A stretch of 64,000 nt of DNA from Spirosoma sordidisoli (GTDB taxonomy: Bacteria; Bacteroidota; Bacteroidia; Cytophagales; Spirosomataceae). This document shows, in pieces, positions 56,388 to 64,000 of the stretch. Below the pieces are notes generated by a model, which had not been told where the DNA came from, ran no database searches, and was given only the letters and a program-made list of their open reading frames with translations. The DNA lies in NCBI RefSeq assembly GCF_004138325.1, contig NZ_SBLB01000003.1, positions 558,001 to 622,000 of the forward strand, given 5' to 3'. Positions within the stretch are counted from its first letter, which is position 1; every line of letters starts with the position of its first letter. The translations under genes and the position numbers were made by a program.

Positions 56388-57329
56388 ATGCCCCTGCTCA
56401 ATGGCTCGACGGACCAGCTACGCCAGTACGTACCCGTCACAATCACGTATACGGCGGAAGCGCTGCTGCCCACGCTGGAAGCCACCCAGGCCCGGTTGCT
56501 GGACCGGTTTTTTGGGCCCGCCATAGCCAGCCAGTTCGAGGAGTTGGTCAACACGGCCAGCCAGGCGTTGTCAACCGTCGAACGGCAGGCGTTGCACCTG
56601 GCCCGCTCCGCCGTAGCCCGCATTGCGTTTGCCGAGCACGTACCGTTTGCCGAAGTTCAGATCGACGACATTGGCATCACCGTGCCGGCCATGGAGGGTC
56701 GAAAAGCGGCTTTCGAATACCAGACCAACAAGCTCACTCAGACCCTGCTGGAGCGGGGCTGGAGTGAGCTGGATGCGCTGATTACGCTCGTCGCCAGTCA
56801 GACCGAGATTTTCCCCACCTGGCCAGACTCGCCTTATTTTCAGGAGCATCAAGACGCCTTATTCAAAACGCCCGCCGAGTTCTCGCGGTATTACCCGATC
56901 CAGGACCGCTGGCTCACCTTCTGGGCGCTGCGACCGTTTATCCGGGCCGTCGAAGAAGACCGGGGCGTGGCGGCTGTGGCGCGCATCGACGAGCTGGCCC
57001 CTGCCGTACCGGAAGCGACGCGGGCGCTGATCCGCCGAAAGCTTCAGCGGGCGCTGGCCTACCAGAGCGTCATCGAGGCCCTACCTAACCTGAGCGTTGA
57101 GATTCAGGGCGTGAACCTGCAGGTGAATTACTCGAGCCAGTACGGCAACACCCAGTACTACAACGCGCCGGGCAAAGAACAGCTGAGCTGGCTGCTCGAC
57201 AACCTGACGCGCCAGGCCGATCTAGCCTGGCGCACCTACGAAGATAGCCTTACGGCCGTCTTAGCCCCCAATGCTTTTTCCGATTCAACCGGCCTGGTCT
57301 ATTCGACCGGCGCTGTAACCCTGCTTTGA
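56388..57329 (+). CDS. Connector-like phage protein, 313 aa (DUF6712-like)
   Basis: Homologue of A 6334-7248, helix-rich, with FPTWPDSPYFQEHQDALFKTPAEFSRYYPI-type middle (A: YLQEKSQLIGSAELFNQYYSI) and a C-terminal EIQGVNLQVNYS. Likely head-tail connector by position behind the portal. Confidence 0.75.
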   Translation: MPLLNGSTDQLRQYVPVTITYTAEALLPTLEATQARLLDRFFGPAIASQFEELVNTASQALSTVERQALHLARSAVARIAFAEHVPFAEVQIDDIGITVPAMEGRKAAFEYQTNKLTQTLLERGWSELDALITLVASQTEIFPTWPDSPYFQEHQDALFKTPAEFSRYYPIQDRWLTFWALRPFIRAVEEDRGVAAVARIDELAPAVPEATRALIRRKLQRALAYQSVIEALPNLSVEIQGVNLQVNYSSQYGNTQYYNAPGKEQLSWLLDNLTRQADLAWRTYEDSLTAVLAPNAFSDSTGLVYSTGAVTLL

Positions 57330-57483
57330 CATGCTCCCGACCCTGTCTTCCAGTTTGATCGTTTTAGCCATTCATGTACTCACCCGAGTTGTCTGGCCAA
57401 TTACCTTCCCCCCGTCCAGTCAACGAGCTACACCCGCAGTTTTTTTAGCCTGGCGACTCTTCCTAACCCCTGGGACACCCCTA

Positions 57484-57738
57484 ATGCGGCACGTATCCCT
57501 GTTTCTCTTGACACTGGGGTTAATCGTTCTTTTCTGTGGCTGCGGCTCGCGGCCCGCTCCCCCCACCCCCACTGACCAAACTACGCTATACGTCGACACT
57601 ACCCGCATTCATCTTCAGCACCGCGCCGACGAGTCGGCCGGCGAACTGCTGATCGTGCGCCACCGAGCTTCCCAAACCCAAACGCCCTATGAACAATTTC
57701 GTCAACGCTACGACTCGATTCGGGTTACGCTGCCGTAA
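57484..57738 (+). CDS. Small phage lipoprotein, 84 aa (outer-membrane spanin candidate)
   Basis: Start at 57484 (MRHVSLFLLTLGLIVLFCGC), which gives a compact lipoprotein signal; an upstream Met at 57331 would place the signal far inside. Pro-rich SRPAPPTPTDQ after the lipobox, and YDSIRVTLP at the end as in A. Its last 50 bp overlap the next gene in another frame. Confidence 0.7.
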   Translation: MRHVSLFLLTLGLIVLFCGCGSRPAPPTPTDQTTLYVDTTRIHLQHRADESAGELLIVRHRASQTQTPYEQFRQRYDSIRVTLP

Positions 57739-58300
57739 AGCCCTGCTCCTGCTGGTTGCCCTAGCCCTGGCCACCCTGGGTGCGCTTTTTACCCCAGCTG
57801 ACGCCCAGGTGCTACCGCCGGTTCTCCCCATGGTCAACCAGCAGCCGTTCCCGTACCCAACCGGTGTGGCCCTGGACAACAGCACCTACGCGGCCGTCAA
57901 GGCTAAAGTGCGGGCCGCCGACTCCCTGCGCACGCACGCCGAGGCCCGCATCCAGGCGCTCACCCTGGAGATCACCGCTACCCGCGGTGCCCTGGCGGAT
58001 CGCGACCGGCTTAGCCGGCACGATTCCCTGCAAACGGCCCGGCTTCGGGGCCGGCTCCGCCAGGTCGAAACCGAACTCGGGGTGGTTAAACAGGAGCTGG
58101 AGCGGGCCAATGGCACCATTGCCCGGGTCGTAGCTACCCTACCCCGGCGTTTACGGCGCCTGCTGGCTCGATTGGCGGATCCCGACCAAACGTACTCGAC
58201 CCTTGTCACCTACCTGGATACACTCCGGGTGCGAAAGTGGACGTTCGGGGGGGCTGGGTGCGCCCTCGGATTCGTGCTGGGTCTTACCCTGCTTTTGTAA
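57689..58300 (+). CDS. Exported coiled-coil protein with C-terminal membrane anchor, 203 aa (spanin-like candidate)
   Basis: Homologue of A 5089-5685. Signal sequence CRKALLLLVALALATLGALF ending near ADAQ, long Ala/Arg/Leu-rich coiled coil (about 60-160), C-terminal hydrophobic ALGFVLGLTLLL. The N-terminal coding region is the most conserved DNA in the lysis cassette because it encodes two proteins. Confidence 0.7.
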   Translation: MNNFVNATTRFGLRCRKALLLLVALALATLGALFTPADAQVLPPVLPMVNQQPFPYPTGVALDNSTYAAVKAKVRAADSLRTHAEARIQALTLEITATRGALADRDRLSRHDSLQTARLRGRLRQVETELGVVKQELERANGTIARVVATLPRRLRRLLARLADPDQTYSTLVTYLDTLRVRKWTFGGAGCALGFVLGLTLLL

Positions 58301-58356
58301 GCTAACGCCTGTATCCAAACCCGCCCCTGGTTGCCAGGGGCTAGACCCTTTTCGCT

Positions 58357-58719
58357 ATGGAATTTATGCCCGTTGTGATGGAAGCGCTCAAAGTGACGCC
58401 CATTGCGCTTTTCCTTTTTTTCTGTTTGTACGTCGTCTGGAAATACGTCCATAAAAAAGATGCCGATCTGACGGCCGAGCGGGCAATGACGCTGGCCATT
58501 CAAAAAGAGTTTTTCGAAAAAATGATGAGCTCGAACGGCCAGATATCGGCGGCCTACAACGCGCTGGCCAACGCTATCCAGCGCATGAACGATGTCAACG
58601 AAGACAACACCCGCCTGATTTTGTCCCGTATCGATGATCTCGACCCCCGCAAAGCAGGCCTGCGCCCGCTGAACCCCCGCAAACCGGTCGCCAAACCCAC
58701 CGAACCGGCCCAGGCCTGA
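58357..58719 (+). CDS. Holin-like membrane protein, 120 aa
   Basis: One membrane helix (about 13-31, IALFLFFCLYVVW) after a short amphipathic start; charged coiled-coil part; basic Pro-rich tail. Homologue of A 4165-4503, but here it precedes the muramidase, whereas in A it follows it. Confidence 0.65.
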   Translation: MEFMPVVMEALKVTPIALFLFFCLYVVWKYVHKKDADLTAERAMTLAIQKEFFEKMMSSNGQISAAYNALANAIQRMNDVNEDNTRLILSRIDDLDPRKAGLRPLNPRKPVAKPTEPAQA

Positions 58720-58727
58720 GCGAACCT

Positions 58728-59303
58728 ATGAAAGCTATACTCACCCCAGCTGATTACAAGCGGGCCGCGGCTGCGCTTGGTTGCGAGGTTGCCATCATCC
58801 GGGCGGTTGCCGAAAAAGAGTCTGATGGGGGCGGTTTTTTGAAGCGTCAGCTCCTGGTCGTTCGCTTCGAGGGCCATATTTTCCAGCGACTCACCCGGGG
58901 TAAGTTTAACAAAACGCACCCCACGCTGTCCCATGCCTACATGCGAAAATGCCCCTTCAACAAGGGAACGATCAGCGACTGGCGACGGCTCGAGCAGGCT
59001 CGCCAGCTGGCGGGGGATGTGGCGTTCGAGTGCGCCAGTTACGGCATGTTTCAGATTATGGGCTTTCATTATGCCCTACTGGGCTACAAAAGTGCCTACG
59101 ACCTGGTGCAGGCCTTCAATCAGGGCGAAGGGACCCAGCTCGACGCCTTCGTGCGCTACATCCAAAAGCAGGGGCTGGCCGATGCGCTACGCGAACGACG
59201 GCTGCAAGCCTTTGCCGATGCCTATAACGGTACCGACAGTGCCGCCAACAACTACGGACCGGACCTCTTAGCCCTGTATGAACACTATCGAACTCTGGAT
59301 TAA
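58728..59303 (+). CDS. N-acetylmuramidase endolysin, 191 aa
   Basis: Homologue of A 4517-5086. Catalytic Glu in AEKESDGGGF (E31), RFEGHIFQRL, HPTLSHAYM, YGMFQIMG, ADAYNGTDS. Single catalytic domain, no signal peptide. Overlaps the next gene by 26 bp. Confidence 0.9.
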   Translation: MKAILTPADYKRAAAALGCEVAIIRAVAEKESDGGGFLKRQLLVVRFEGHIFQRLTRGKFNKTHPTLSHAYMRKCPFNKGTISDWRRLEQARQLAGDVAFECASYGMFQIMGFHYALLGYKSAYDLVQAFNQGEGTQLDAFVRYIQKQGLADALRERRLQAFADAYNGTDSAANNYGPDLLALYEHYRTLD

Positions 59304-60138
59304 GGGTAAAGCCCGCCTGTTTAGTGGGCCGTCGGGCTGGGCGGAACTCAGCGAGCAGCAGGCCATTCAGATGACCCGGGTGCGGCTAAGCATTCAGGAT
59401 CACCAGGAACGCGTGTTTGTGGCGTTACGGGTGCTCTACGGCATGAAGCCCCGGGATCAGCGGTGGCTGTTCGACGCGGCCTTTCTGCGTCGGCAGGGGC
59501 TTTCTCCGGAAGCTATCGATCTGACCCTGTCGATTGGCGGGCAGCTGCTGGATACGCTGGCCTGGATCGGCGAACCCGACGCCCGGTTCCCCAGGCGGTT
59601 TCGGGTTTATGATTTTCAGTTCGGAACCCCCCGCGTCTGGCTGGGCCGACTGGGAAACCGTCAGATCTTCAGCGGTCCCGCCGAGGCCCTGTCGGACTGC
59701 ACATTCGAGGACTTTATGTTCGCCGAGAAAGCCTTCCGCAGCAACAACCGCCCCCTGCTGGCGGCCGTCCTGTGCCGGCCGCTCGGGAAAGGCCGGCCCG
59801 CCCTGGATAAGGATAGGGTAGCCAACTACGTCAGCCGCTTTGCCCGGCTCGATCCGGCGCTGCTGGAGCGATTCTACTTTGGTTTTGGCTCGTCCCTGCT
59901 CGTACTCAAACGTCACTTCCCCCAGGTCTTCGATCCGCCGGGCGGTTCCTCAACCAACAGCGGTAAACCGACTAGCGGCAGCTGGCTTGACGTGGCCATT
60001 AACATGGCCAAACTGGACGTAACCAAAATCCGGGACATCGAACAGACCAATCTGTACCTGGCGCTGAAGGTACTCAACGAGCAGATCCGCCAGGCCGACG
60101 AGATGAAACAGCAACTCGAAGCCGTAAAAAAACGATGA
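59278..60138 (+). CDS. Conserved phage protein, 286 aa (portal-tail region)
   Basis: Homologue of A 3386-4168. W-ELSEQQAIQMTRVRL near the start, TFEDFMFAEKAF, GSWLDVAINMAKLDV and a C-terminal helix EQIRQADEMKQQLEAVKKR. Overlaps the next gene by 4 bp. Function unknown. Confidence 0.8.
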   Translation: MNTIELWIKGKARLFSGPSGWAELSEQQAIQMTRVRLSIQDHQERVFVALRVLYGMKPRDQRWLFDAAFLRRQGLSPEAIDLTLSIGGQLLDTLAWIGEPDARFPRRFRVYDFQFGTPRVWLGRLGNRQIFSGPAEALSDCTFEDFMFAEKAFRSNNRPLLAAVLCRPLGKGRPALDKDRVANYVSRFARLDPALLERFYFGFGSSLLVLKRHFPQVFDPPGGSSTNSGKPTSGSWLDVAINMAKLDVTKIRDIEQTNLYLALKVLNEQIRQADEMKQQLEAVKKR

Positions 60139-60647
60139 CGGAACAGGACTACATCGATTATTTTGCCCGACTGGCCAGTCAGCATACGGCCATTCGGCAC
60201 TCGGCGGCCGAACCTCGCTTCTACGTTGTGCACGATGACAACCGGACCGAACTCGAGCTGGCCCTTCGGAATAAACTCTATCTTCCTTGTCTGCTGCTCG
60301 ATCAGTATTATGACGATCAGGACCGCACCGCCGACAACCACCGGCTGCGCATTCTGGGCGGCCTGGCCGTGCTGGTCAAATGCAATCCGGCCGACCCGGC
60401 CGACAAACGCCGGGCGCGCACCGAAGCCCGCACGATCGCCCTCCAATTCGTGAATCGGATGTTTGACGATTGCCGGCGCCCCACCAGCCTGCTGGGGCAG
60501 AAACGCGTCGTAGCAGCCAAAGAAACCAATGGCGAACCAACCCCGGTCATTGGCTCGGGCGTAGCCACCGGCTGGGGCTATTCCTTTGAATGGGTACTGC
60601 CCACCCGCGTGGCCACCCAGCCGGGCACCTGGCTCGACCTTCCCTGA
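60135..60647 (+). CDS. Tail-completion-like phage protein, 170 aa
   Basis: Homologue of A 2884-3399: FYVVHDDNRTELELALRNKLYLPCL, central RRARTEARTIALQFVNRMF helix, and GWGYSFEWVLPTRV at the end. Position between the 286-aa and 664-aa proteins is the same as in A. Confidence 0.75.
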   Translation: MTEQDYIDYFARLASQHTAIRHSAAEPRFYVVHDDNRTELELALRNKLYLPCLLLDQYYDDQDRTADNHRLRILGGLAVLVKCNPADPADKRRARTEARTIALQFVNRMFDDCRRPTSLLGQKRVVAAKETNGEPTPVIGSGVATGWGYSFEWVLPTRVATQPGTWLDLP

Positions 60648-60657
60648 TTAGCCCCGG

Positions 60658-60707
60658 GCCGTCACCGAGGTTGTCGCGGCCGATTCGTAGCCGGGCGGGC
60701 AGTTTCG
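60658..60707 (+). promoter_or_regulatory. Late promoter B4
   Basis: GCCGTCACCGAGGTTGTCGC, 23 bp between GTTGTC and GCAGTTTCG, then 7 bp to the ATG at 60715. Positional equivalent of A4. Confidence 0.6.
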
Positions 60708-60714
60708 CGGAGCT

Positions 60715-62709
60715 ATGCCCGTTACCCTGATCAGCGCGCCCGATCCACTGGCTTTTTCCCGGGGCGGGCGCACCACCTTTCACTTTCTCGGATCAGGCCA
60801 GTACCTCACCCGGGGTGCCACGGCCCGGGGTGTACTACGCTTCAGCGGGCCCCTGGCGGATGGCACCCGCATCCAGCTGCGCTGGCGGGGGCAAAATCAA
60901 ACCATCACCTTTCGCAACAACCCCCAGCTGCCTAATGAAGCCCCCGCCGGCGACGGGTCGGCCGACTACGCCCGCGACGTGCTGGCTCCCTTTTTCCAGG
61001 AGTACTTTCCCTTCCGCGAGGATTTTGTCGCAACAGCCAGTGATTTCGGCAGCCACCGGGGTATCGTCTTCAACGCCCGCCAGCACGGAGAAGCGTATAC
61101 CCTGTCACTGGTCGCCCCCCCAACCCCCACCGCGCCAGCTCAGCTCGGTTTTGAGCCCATTCTAGCCGGGGCTGACCCCATCCGGCGGGATCGCTACGGC
61201 GTGTACGTTGAACTCTGGGCGCTGCGGCCGGGTTCGGCGGGTGACAGTCCGGCGGATTTCGACCGCGTATTTTCCGCGCCCGTCGAAACCAACGAAACCG
61301 GTGAGTGCCAATTTGACGCCGGCAGCGTGTTGCATAGCCTGCTAACGCCCGACTGGCCTACCTGGTCGTTTCAAAACCCGTCTGGATCGGTTTATTCGGT
61401 ACGAAAGTATTTTCTAGCTTACGGTGAAGCCTGGGGGAGTCCGCTGCAGATCGGCCGCATGCAGGCCGACGACATCCGCACCGTTTATCTGGGCGGGGCT
61501 GACTTTGCGGGCCGGGCCGGCAGTGGCTTTGAACTCTACAAGTTTACCGGTAGCACCCCCGCCCTCGATACGGCCCTGCGGTTCGGTTCGCTGACGCGGT
61601 ATATCCGGCCTGATGAACCGCAATACCTGACATTTGTTAATACCCGCCCGCAGCAGGATCAGTCTCGTTTAACGGTTGAGCTGACCTTTGACGACGGCTC
61701 GTCACTAAGCCGTGACAACCTGTTGCCGACTCAGCTCGCTCTGCCCAAAGGCGAAAAGCTTACCTACCCGGTCGGCCCCCGGCAGCTGGAGCTGCTCGCG
61801 CTGGTACCAGCCGGTAAACACCTGACCGAATACAGCGTTCGCCGTACAGCCGGGAACGGCAGCGCACTCAGCGTCACCTACCGCTACGTACTCAACTACG
61901 ATTATCAGCCCTACACGCGCTATTTCGCCTACCTGACCAGCCTGGGCGTCGTCGACACGCTGGCGACCACCGGCAAGGGATCGGCCGAATTAACCCGGTT
62001 CTATGAGCAGGCCGAACGCTACCTGCCGCACGCCTACACTGTACAGGACGGGCAGTTTGTCGACTACAACGTCGGGCTGCAGCAGCAGGTTGAAGTAACT
62101 ACCGGGTTTCGGCCGGCCGCCGAATTGCTGTTGTGGACGGATTTCTACCGGTCGGCGTACCGGTTTCGCCTGCAAACCGGCCGGGCCCTGCCCATCGGAA
62201 TCCTGAGCAAATCCATTAAACAGGGTAAGGATGGCGACACGTTGTTTGCCCACACCTTCGAGTACACCTACCTATTTCGGGATGACTTTTTTACGGCGGA
62301 AGCTGAAGAAGAAGCCGGCGACGGTGCCCCGCCCATCGGCTTCGTGGCCGGGGGCGGTACGGTAGTCGTCGAGCAGACTACCCTAATCCGATCGGTCGAT
62401 GACACCGTACCGAATGCGGTGCGTGGCCTGACCCCCGAGCGAATCAACACCTTTGATATCGCGGCTGCCAGGCCCGATCCGCGCACGCTGGGCTTTCTCA
62501 ACGAGCAGACGGCCCGGATGATTTTCCGACCCTCCAGTATTCCCATACAGTTTGCCGAACTGCAAAATATCCCCAACACCCGGGATGGCATCGGCTTGTC
62601 AGACGTACCGACCCTTGACGAGGTGCGGGCGCTGGCTGAATCTACCCTCACCAATAACGACGTCGTGATCCGGGTCAAAACCTGGATCACGGCCCTAGAA
62701 CCTGCTTAA
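60715..62709 (+). CDS. Phage structural protein, 664 aa (tail-associated, unknown fold)
   Basis: Homologue of A 833-2830 over its full length. MPVTLISAPDPLAFSRGGR, RDRYGVYVELWALRPG, YLGGADFAGRAG, FAYLTSLGVVDTLATTGKGS, FYEQAERYLPHAYT, DGDTLFAHTFEYTYLFRDDFF. Probably beta-rich. Preceded by a leaderless-type promoter. Confidence 0.85.
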   Translation: MPVTLISAPDPLAFSRGGRTTFHFLGSGQYLTRGATARGVLRFSGPLADGTRIQLRWRGQNQTITFRNNPQLPNEAPAGDGSADYARDVLAPFFQEYFPFREDFVATASDFGSHRGIVFNARQHGEAYTLSLVAPPTPTAPAQLGFEPILAGADPIRRDRYGVYVELWALRPGSAGDSPADFDRVFSAPVETNETGECQFDAGSVLHSLLTPDWPTWSFQNPSGSVYSVRKYFLAYGEAWGSPLQIGRMQADDIRTVYLGGADFAGRAGSGFELYKFTGSTPALDTALRFGSLTRYIRPDEPQYLTFVNTRPQQDQSRLTVELTFDDGSSLSRDNLLPTQLALPKGEKLTYPVGPRQLELLALVPAGKHLTEYSVRRTAGNGSALSVTYRYVLNYDYQPYTRYFAYLTSLGVVDTLATTGKGSAELTRFYEQAERYLPHAYTVQDGQFVDYNVGLQQQVEVTTGFRPAAELLLWTDFYRSAYRFRLQTGRALPIGILSKSIKQGKDGDTLFAHTFEYTYLFRDDFFTAEAEEEAGDGAPPIGFVAGGGTVVVEQTTLIRSVDDTVPNAVRGLTPERINTFDIAAARPDPRTLGFLNEQTARMIFRPSSIPIQFAELQNIPNTRDGIGLSDVPTLDEVRALAESTLTNNDVVIRVKTWITALEPA

Positions 62710-62711
62710 CT

Positions 62712-64000
62712 ATGGGCGGTATACGCATTTTAGGCCCACTCGGTGACGGTTGGGAGTACAGCCTCGACGGAGTGACCTGGCAGACCGAACCTCTTTTTAC
62801 GGCCCAGCTGAACGGGGAGCCCTTCGTGCCGGGTCAGGAGTACCTCATCGAGATCCGTAACGTGGGCGAAGCCAAACGGGGCCGTCGGTTCGTGACTATG
62901 CCCCGGGCTGGTGATACCCTTGATGAGGTGGCCAGCCGGGACGGCTACACCGACGCCGATATCGAGCTGGCGGGAAGCGTCGTCTTTTCCGGACTGGAGC
63001 CCGCAAGCGCTCCCGAGCTTCGCCTGGTCGTTTTCAATCCCCAGACCAAAACCCTCGAGGTGCTGGGCGCTGCGGGCTTCAACGGCCTGCTGGGTCAGCT
63101 CATTGCCGCGGCCGATGCCGCCACCATCCAGGCCCTGTGCGCCAAACTGACGGCCCAGGGGTGCGGCAGCGGTACTGACCCCGATCCCGACCCCGTTTCG
63201 GTCCTGGTGTTCGGTAACCACTACGTCGATATCGACCAGGCGCTGGCCGGCGATGGGGGCACGACCACCCCGGTACCGGTGCTGGTATTCGGTACTCACT
63301 TCGTCGATGCATTCGTCTACGTCGATCTGCCGACTGACCCCGATCCGGACCCTGATCCTGACCCGATCGGTCCGCCCCTGCTGGCGGGCGGCTACCGGGG
63401 TAGTCACGAGACCAACACCTGTTACCTGGTAACCGGCTGGCTGAGCCGCGACAGCGACCGCAACGCGGCCCAGTCCGTCGATATCTACCTGGGCGATACC
63501 AAGCAGGCGACCGTGTCCACCACCAAGCCCCGGCCCGACGTGGCCACCGCCCTGGGACAGACCGGCTCCTTCAACCAGTACGGTTTCGAGTGGACCATCC
63601 CGGCCGAGTTCCGCACAGGCGTGGCCCTGACCATCACCGTGCGCGTGGCCGGTACGGCCACGGCCCTGACCTATAGCCCCAAGACCACCGACGCGTGCCC
63701 CACCGAACAACCCGGTGGCGCTCCGCCTATTCTTCATAACCCCATCGCCGACATCCTCATCAGTGACAACGACGCCCATGAGTACACGCTGCCGGTCGAT
63801 TATTTCCTCAATGCGACCAGTATGAATGTATACCGCATCATCGACCAGAACACCAATGCGGTGCTGCCCAACGGGCTAAGCTATGACCCCGCCACCCGAA
63901 AACTAACCGTGGCCAGCACCTTCGTCGACACCATCGCGATCCGCGTGGTGGGCAGCAACGCCTACGGCTCGACGCCCGACGACGTGCTGATCACCCTGAA
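62712..64000 (+). CDS. Phage fibre / host-recognition protein (partial at right edge)
   Basis: Starts 2 bp after the 664-aa gene and is open to the window end (429 codons). An N-terminal domain of about 155 residues, DP linker, two LVFGNHYVD-type units (the second LVFGTHFVD) and a DPDPDPDPDP linker are followed by a domain containing CYLVTGWLSRDSDRNAAQSVDIYLGDTKQ. Cadherin/Ig-like repeats begin near residue 340 (PIADILISDNDAHEYTLPVDYF). The tail and any receptor-binding tip lie outside the window. Confidence 0.78.
   Translation, partial: MGGIRILGPLGDGWEYSLDGVTWQTEPLFTAQLNGEPFVPGQEYLIEIRNVGEAKRGRRFVTMPRAGDTLDEVASRDGYTDADIELAGSVVFSGLEPASAPELRLVVFNPQTKTLEVLGAAGFNGLLGQLIAAADAATIQALCAKLTAQGCGSGTDPDPDPVSVLVFGNHYVDIDQALAGDGGTTTPVPVLVFGTHFVDAFVYVDLPTDPDPDPDPDPIGPPLLAGGYRGSHETNTCYLVTGWLSRDSDRNAAQSVDIYLGDTKQATVSTTKPRPDVATALGQTGSFNQYGFEWTIPAEFRTGVALTITVRVAGTATALTYSPKTTDACPTEQPGGAPPILHNPIADILISDNDAHEYTLPVDYFLNATSMNVYRIIDQNTNAVLPNGLSYDPATRKLTVASTFVDTIAIRVVGSNAYGSTPDDVLITL

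Larger units (their letters stand above)
54181..64000 (+). mobile_element. Prophage B, right block (portal, lysis, tail/fibre)
   Basis: Continuation of prophage B: the opposite-strand small regulator, the late promoter, portal, connector-like protein, lysis cassette, tail-completion-like proteins, the 664-aa structural protein and the fibre, which runs off the right edge. In prophage A these genes follow the large terminase after about 380 bp, whereas here they follow it after about 16 kb. Confidence 0.85.

Noticed and set aside
62840..63400. DP repeats as a DNA microsatellite of separate interest
   Set aside because: They are in-frame coding linkers (Asp-Pro) of the fibre, present in both phages.
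1..64000. CRISPR array or cas genes
   Set aside because: No regularly spaced direct repeats with unique spacers and no Cas-like protein seen.

Overview
The window looks like chromosomal DNA of a Bacteroidota bacterium, most likely a Cytophagales member such as a Spirosoma relative (inference). The support is: host-type promoters with the TAnnTTTG -7 box; almost no Shine-Dalgarno sequences; a TonB-dependent receptor with a carboxypeptidase-regulatory N-terminal domain; and a tyrosine recombinase of the Bacteroidota conjugative-transposon type. Most of the DNA is phage.

Two related but divergent prophages lie head to head. Prophage A (about 1-27000) has its structural genes on the minus strand and runs off the left edge. 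Its late genes, in transcription order, are: a 187-aa protein, a 156-aa protein, S49 head protease with fused scaffold, major capsid protein, four head/neck proteins, a Dam-type methylase, small and large terminase, then (after a terminator and a short opposite-strand regulator) a 119-aa protein, portal, a connector-like protein, lysis genes, two tail-completion-like proteins, a 665-aa structural protein and a fibre. Its early operon (18.4-24.2 kb) carries about fourteen small unrecognised proteins and a tRNA. The plus-strand lysogeny genes (coiled-coil protein, XRE repressor, integrase) follow at 24.2-27.0 kb. A serine resolvase with clustered half-sites (27.0-28.0 kb) separates A from B. Prophage B is on the plus strand and keeps nearly the same late gene order, in two blocks: 28.2-38.2 kb (to the large terminase) and 54.2-64.0 kb (from the small regulator and portal to the fibre, cut by the right edge). 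No early or integrase module of B is visible.

The two B blocks are separated by about 16 kb that A lacks at the same place. This segment carries a TonB-dependent receptor, a DedA protein, an Omp85-type barrel, a broken EamA transporter, a two-component system, several small proteins, an ArdC/RadC-like operon typical of mobile elements, and a large lipoprotein.

The most striking non-coding signal is a family of eight phage promoters, four in A and four in B. Each has a phage-specific upstream element ending in TTGTC, exactly 23 bp, then a degenerate -7 box (NAnnTTTCG type). The upstream element is GCTTGAGTRTTGTCATT in A and GCCGTCACCGRGSTTGTCGC in B. Four of the eight sit 4-7 bp before the start codon, which implies leaderless late mRNAs. 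This looks like a late-gene activation system whose DNA specificity has diverged between two sister phages. A second shared control element, GTTAGGAATTCCTRAC with identical spacing to its -7 box, links the small regulator gene of B to the ArdC operon in the 16-kb segment.

Other points: an in-frame stop in one B gene, a carbohydrate-binding-like insertion in the B capsid protein, replacement of the methylase by a phospholipase-D-like protein, a 50-nt dual-coding overlap in the lysis cassette, and two tiny promoter-terminator units ahead of the B capsid genes. All similarities between A and B were seen by comparing the two within this window; family names rest on recognised motifs, and no database search was run.
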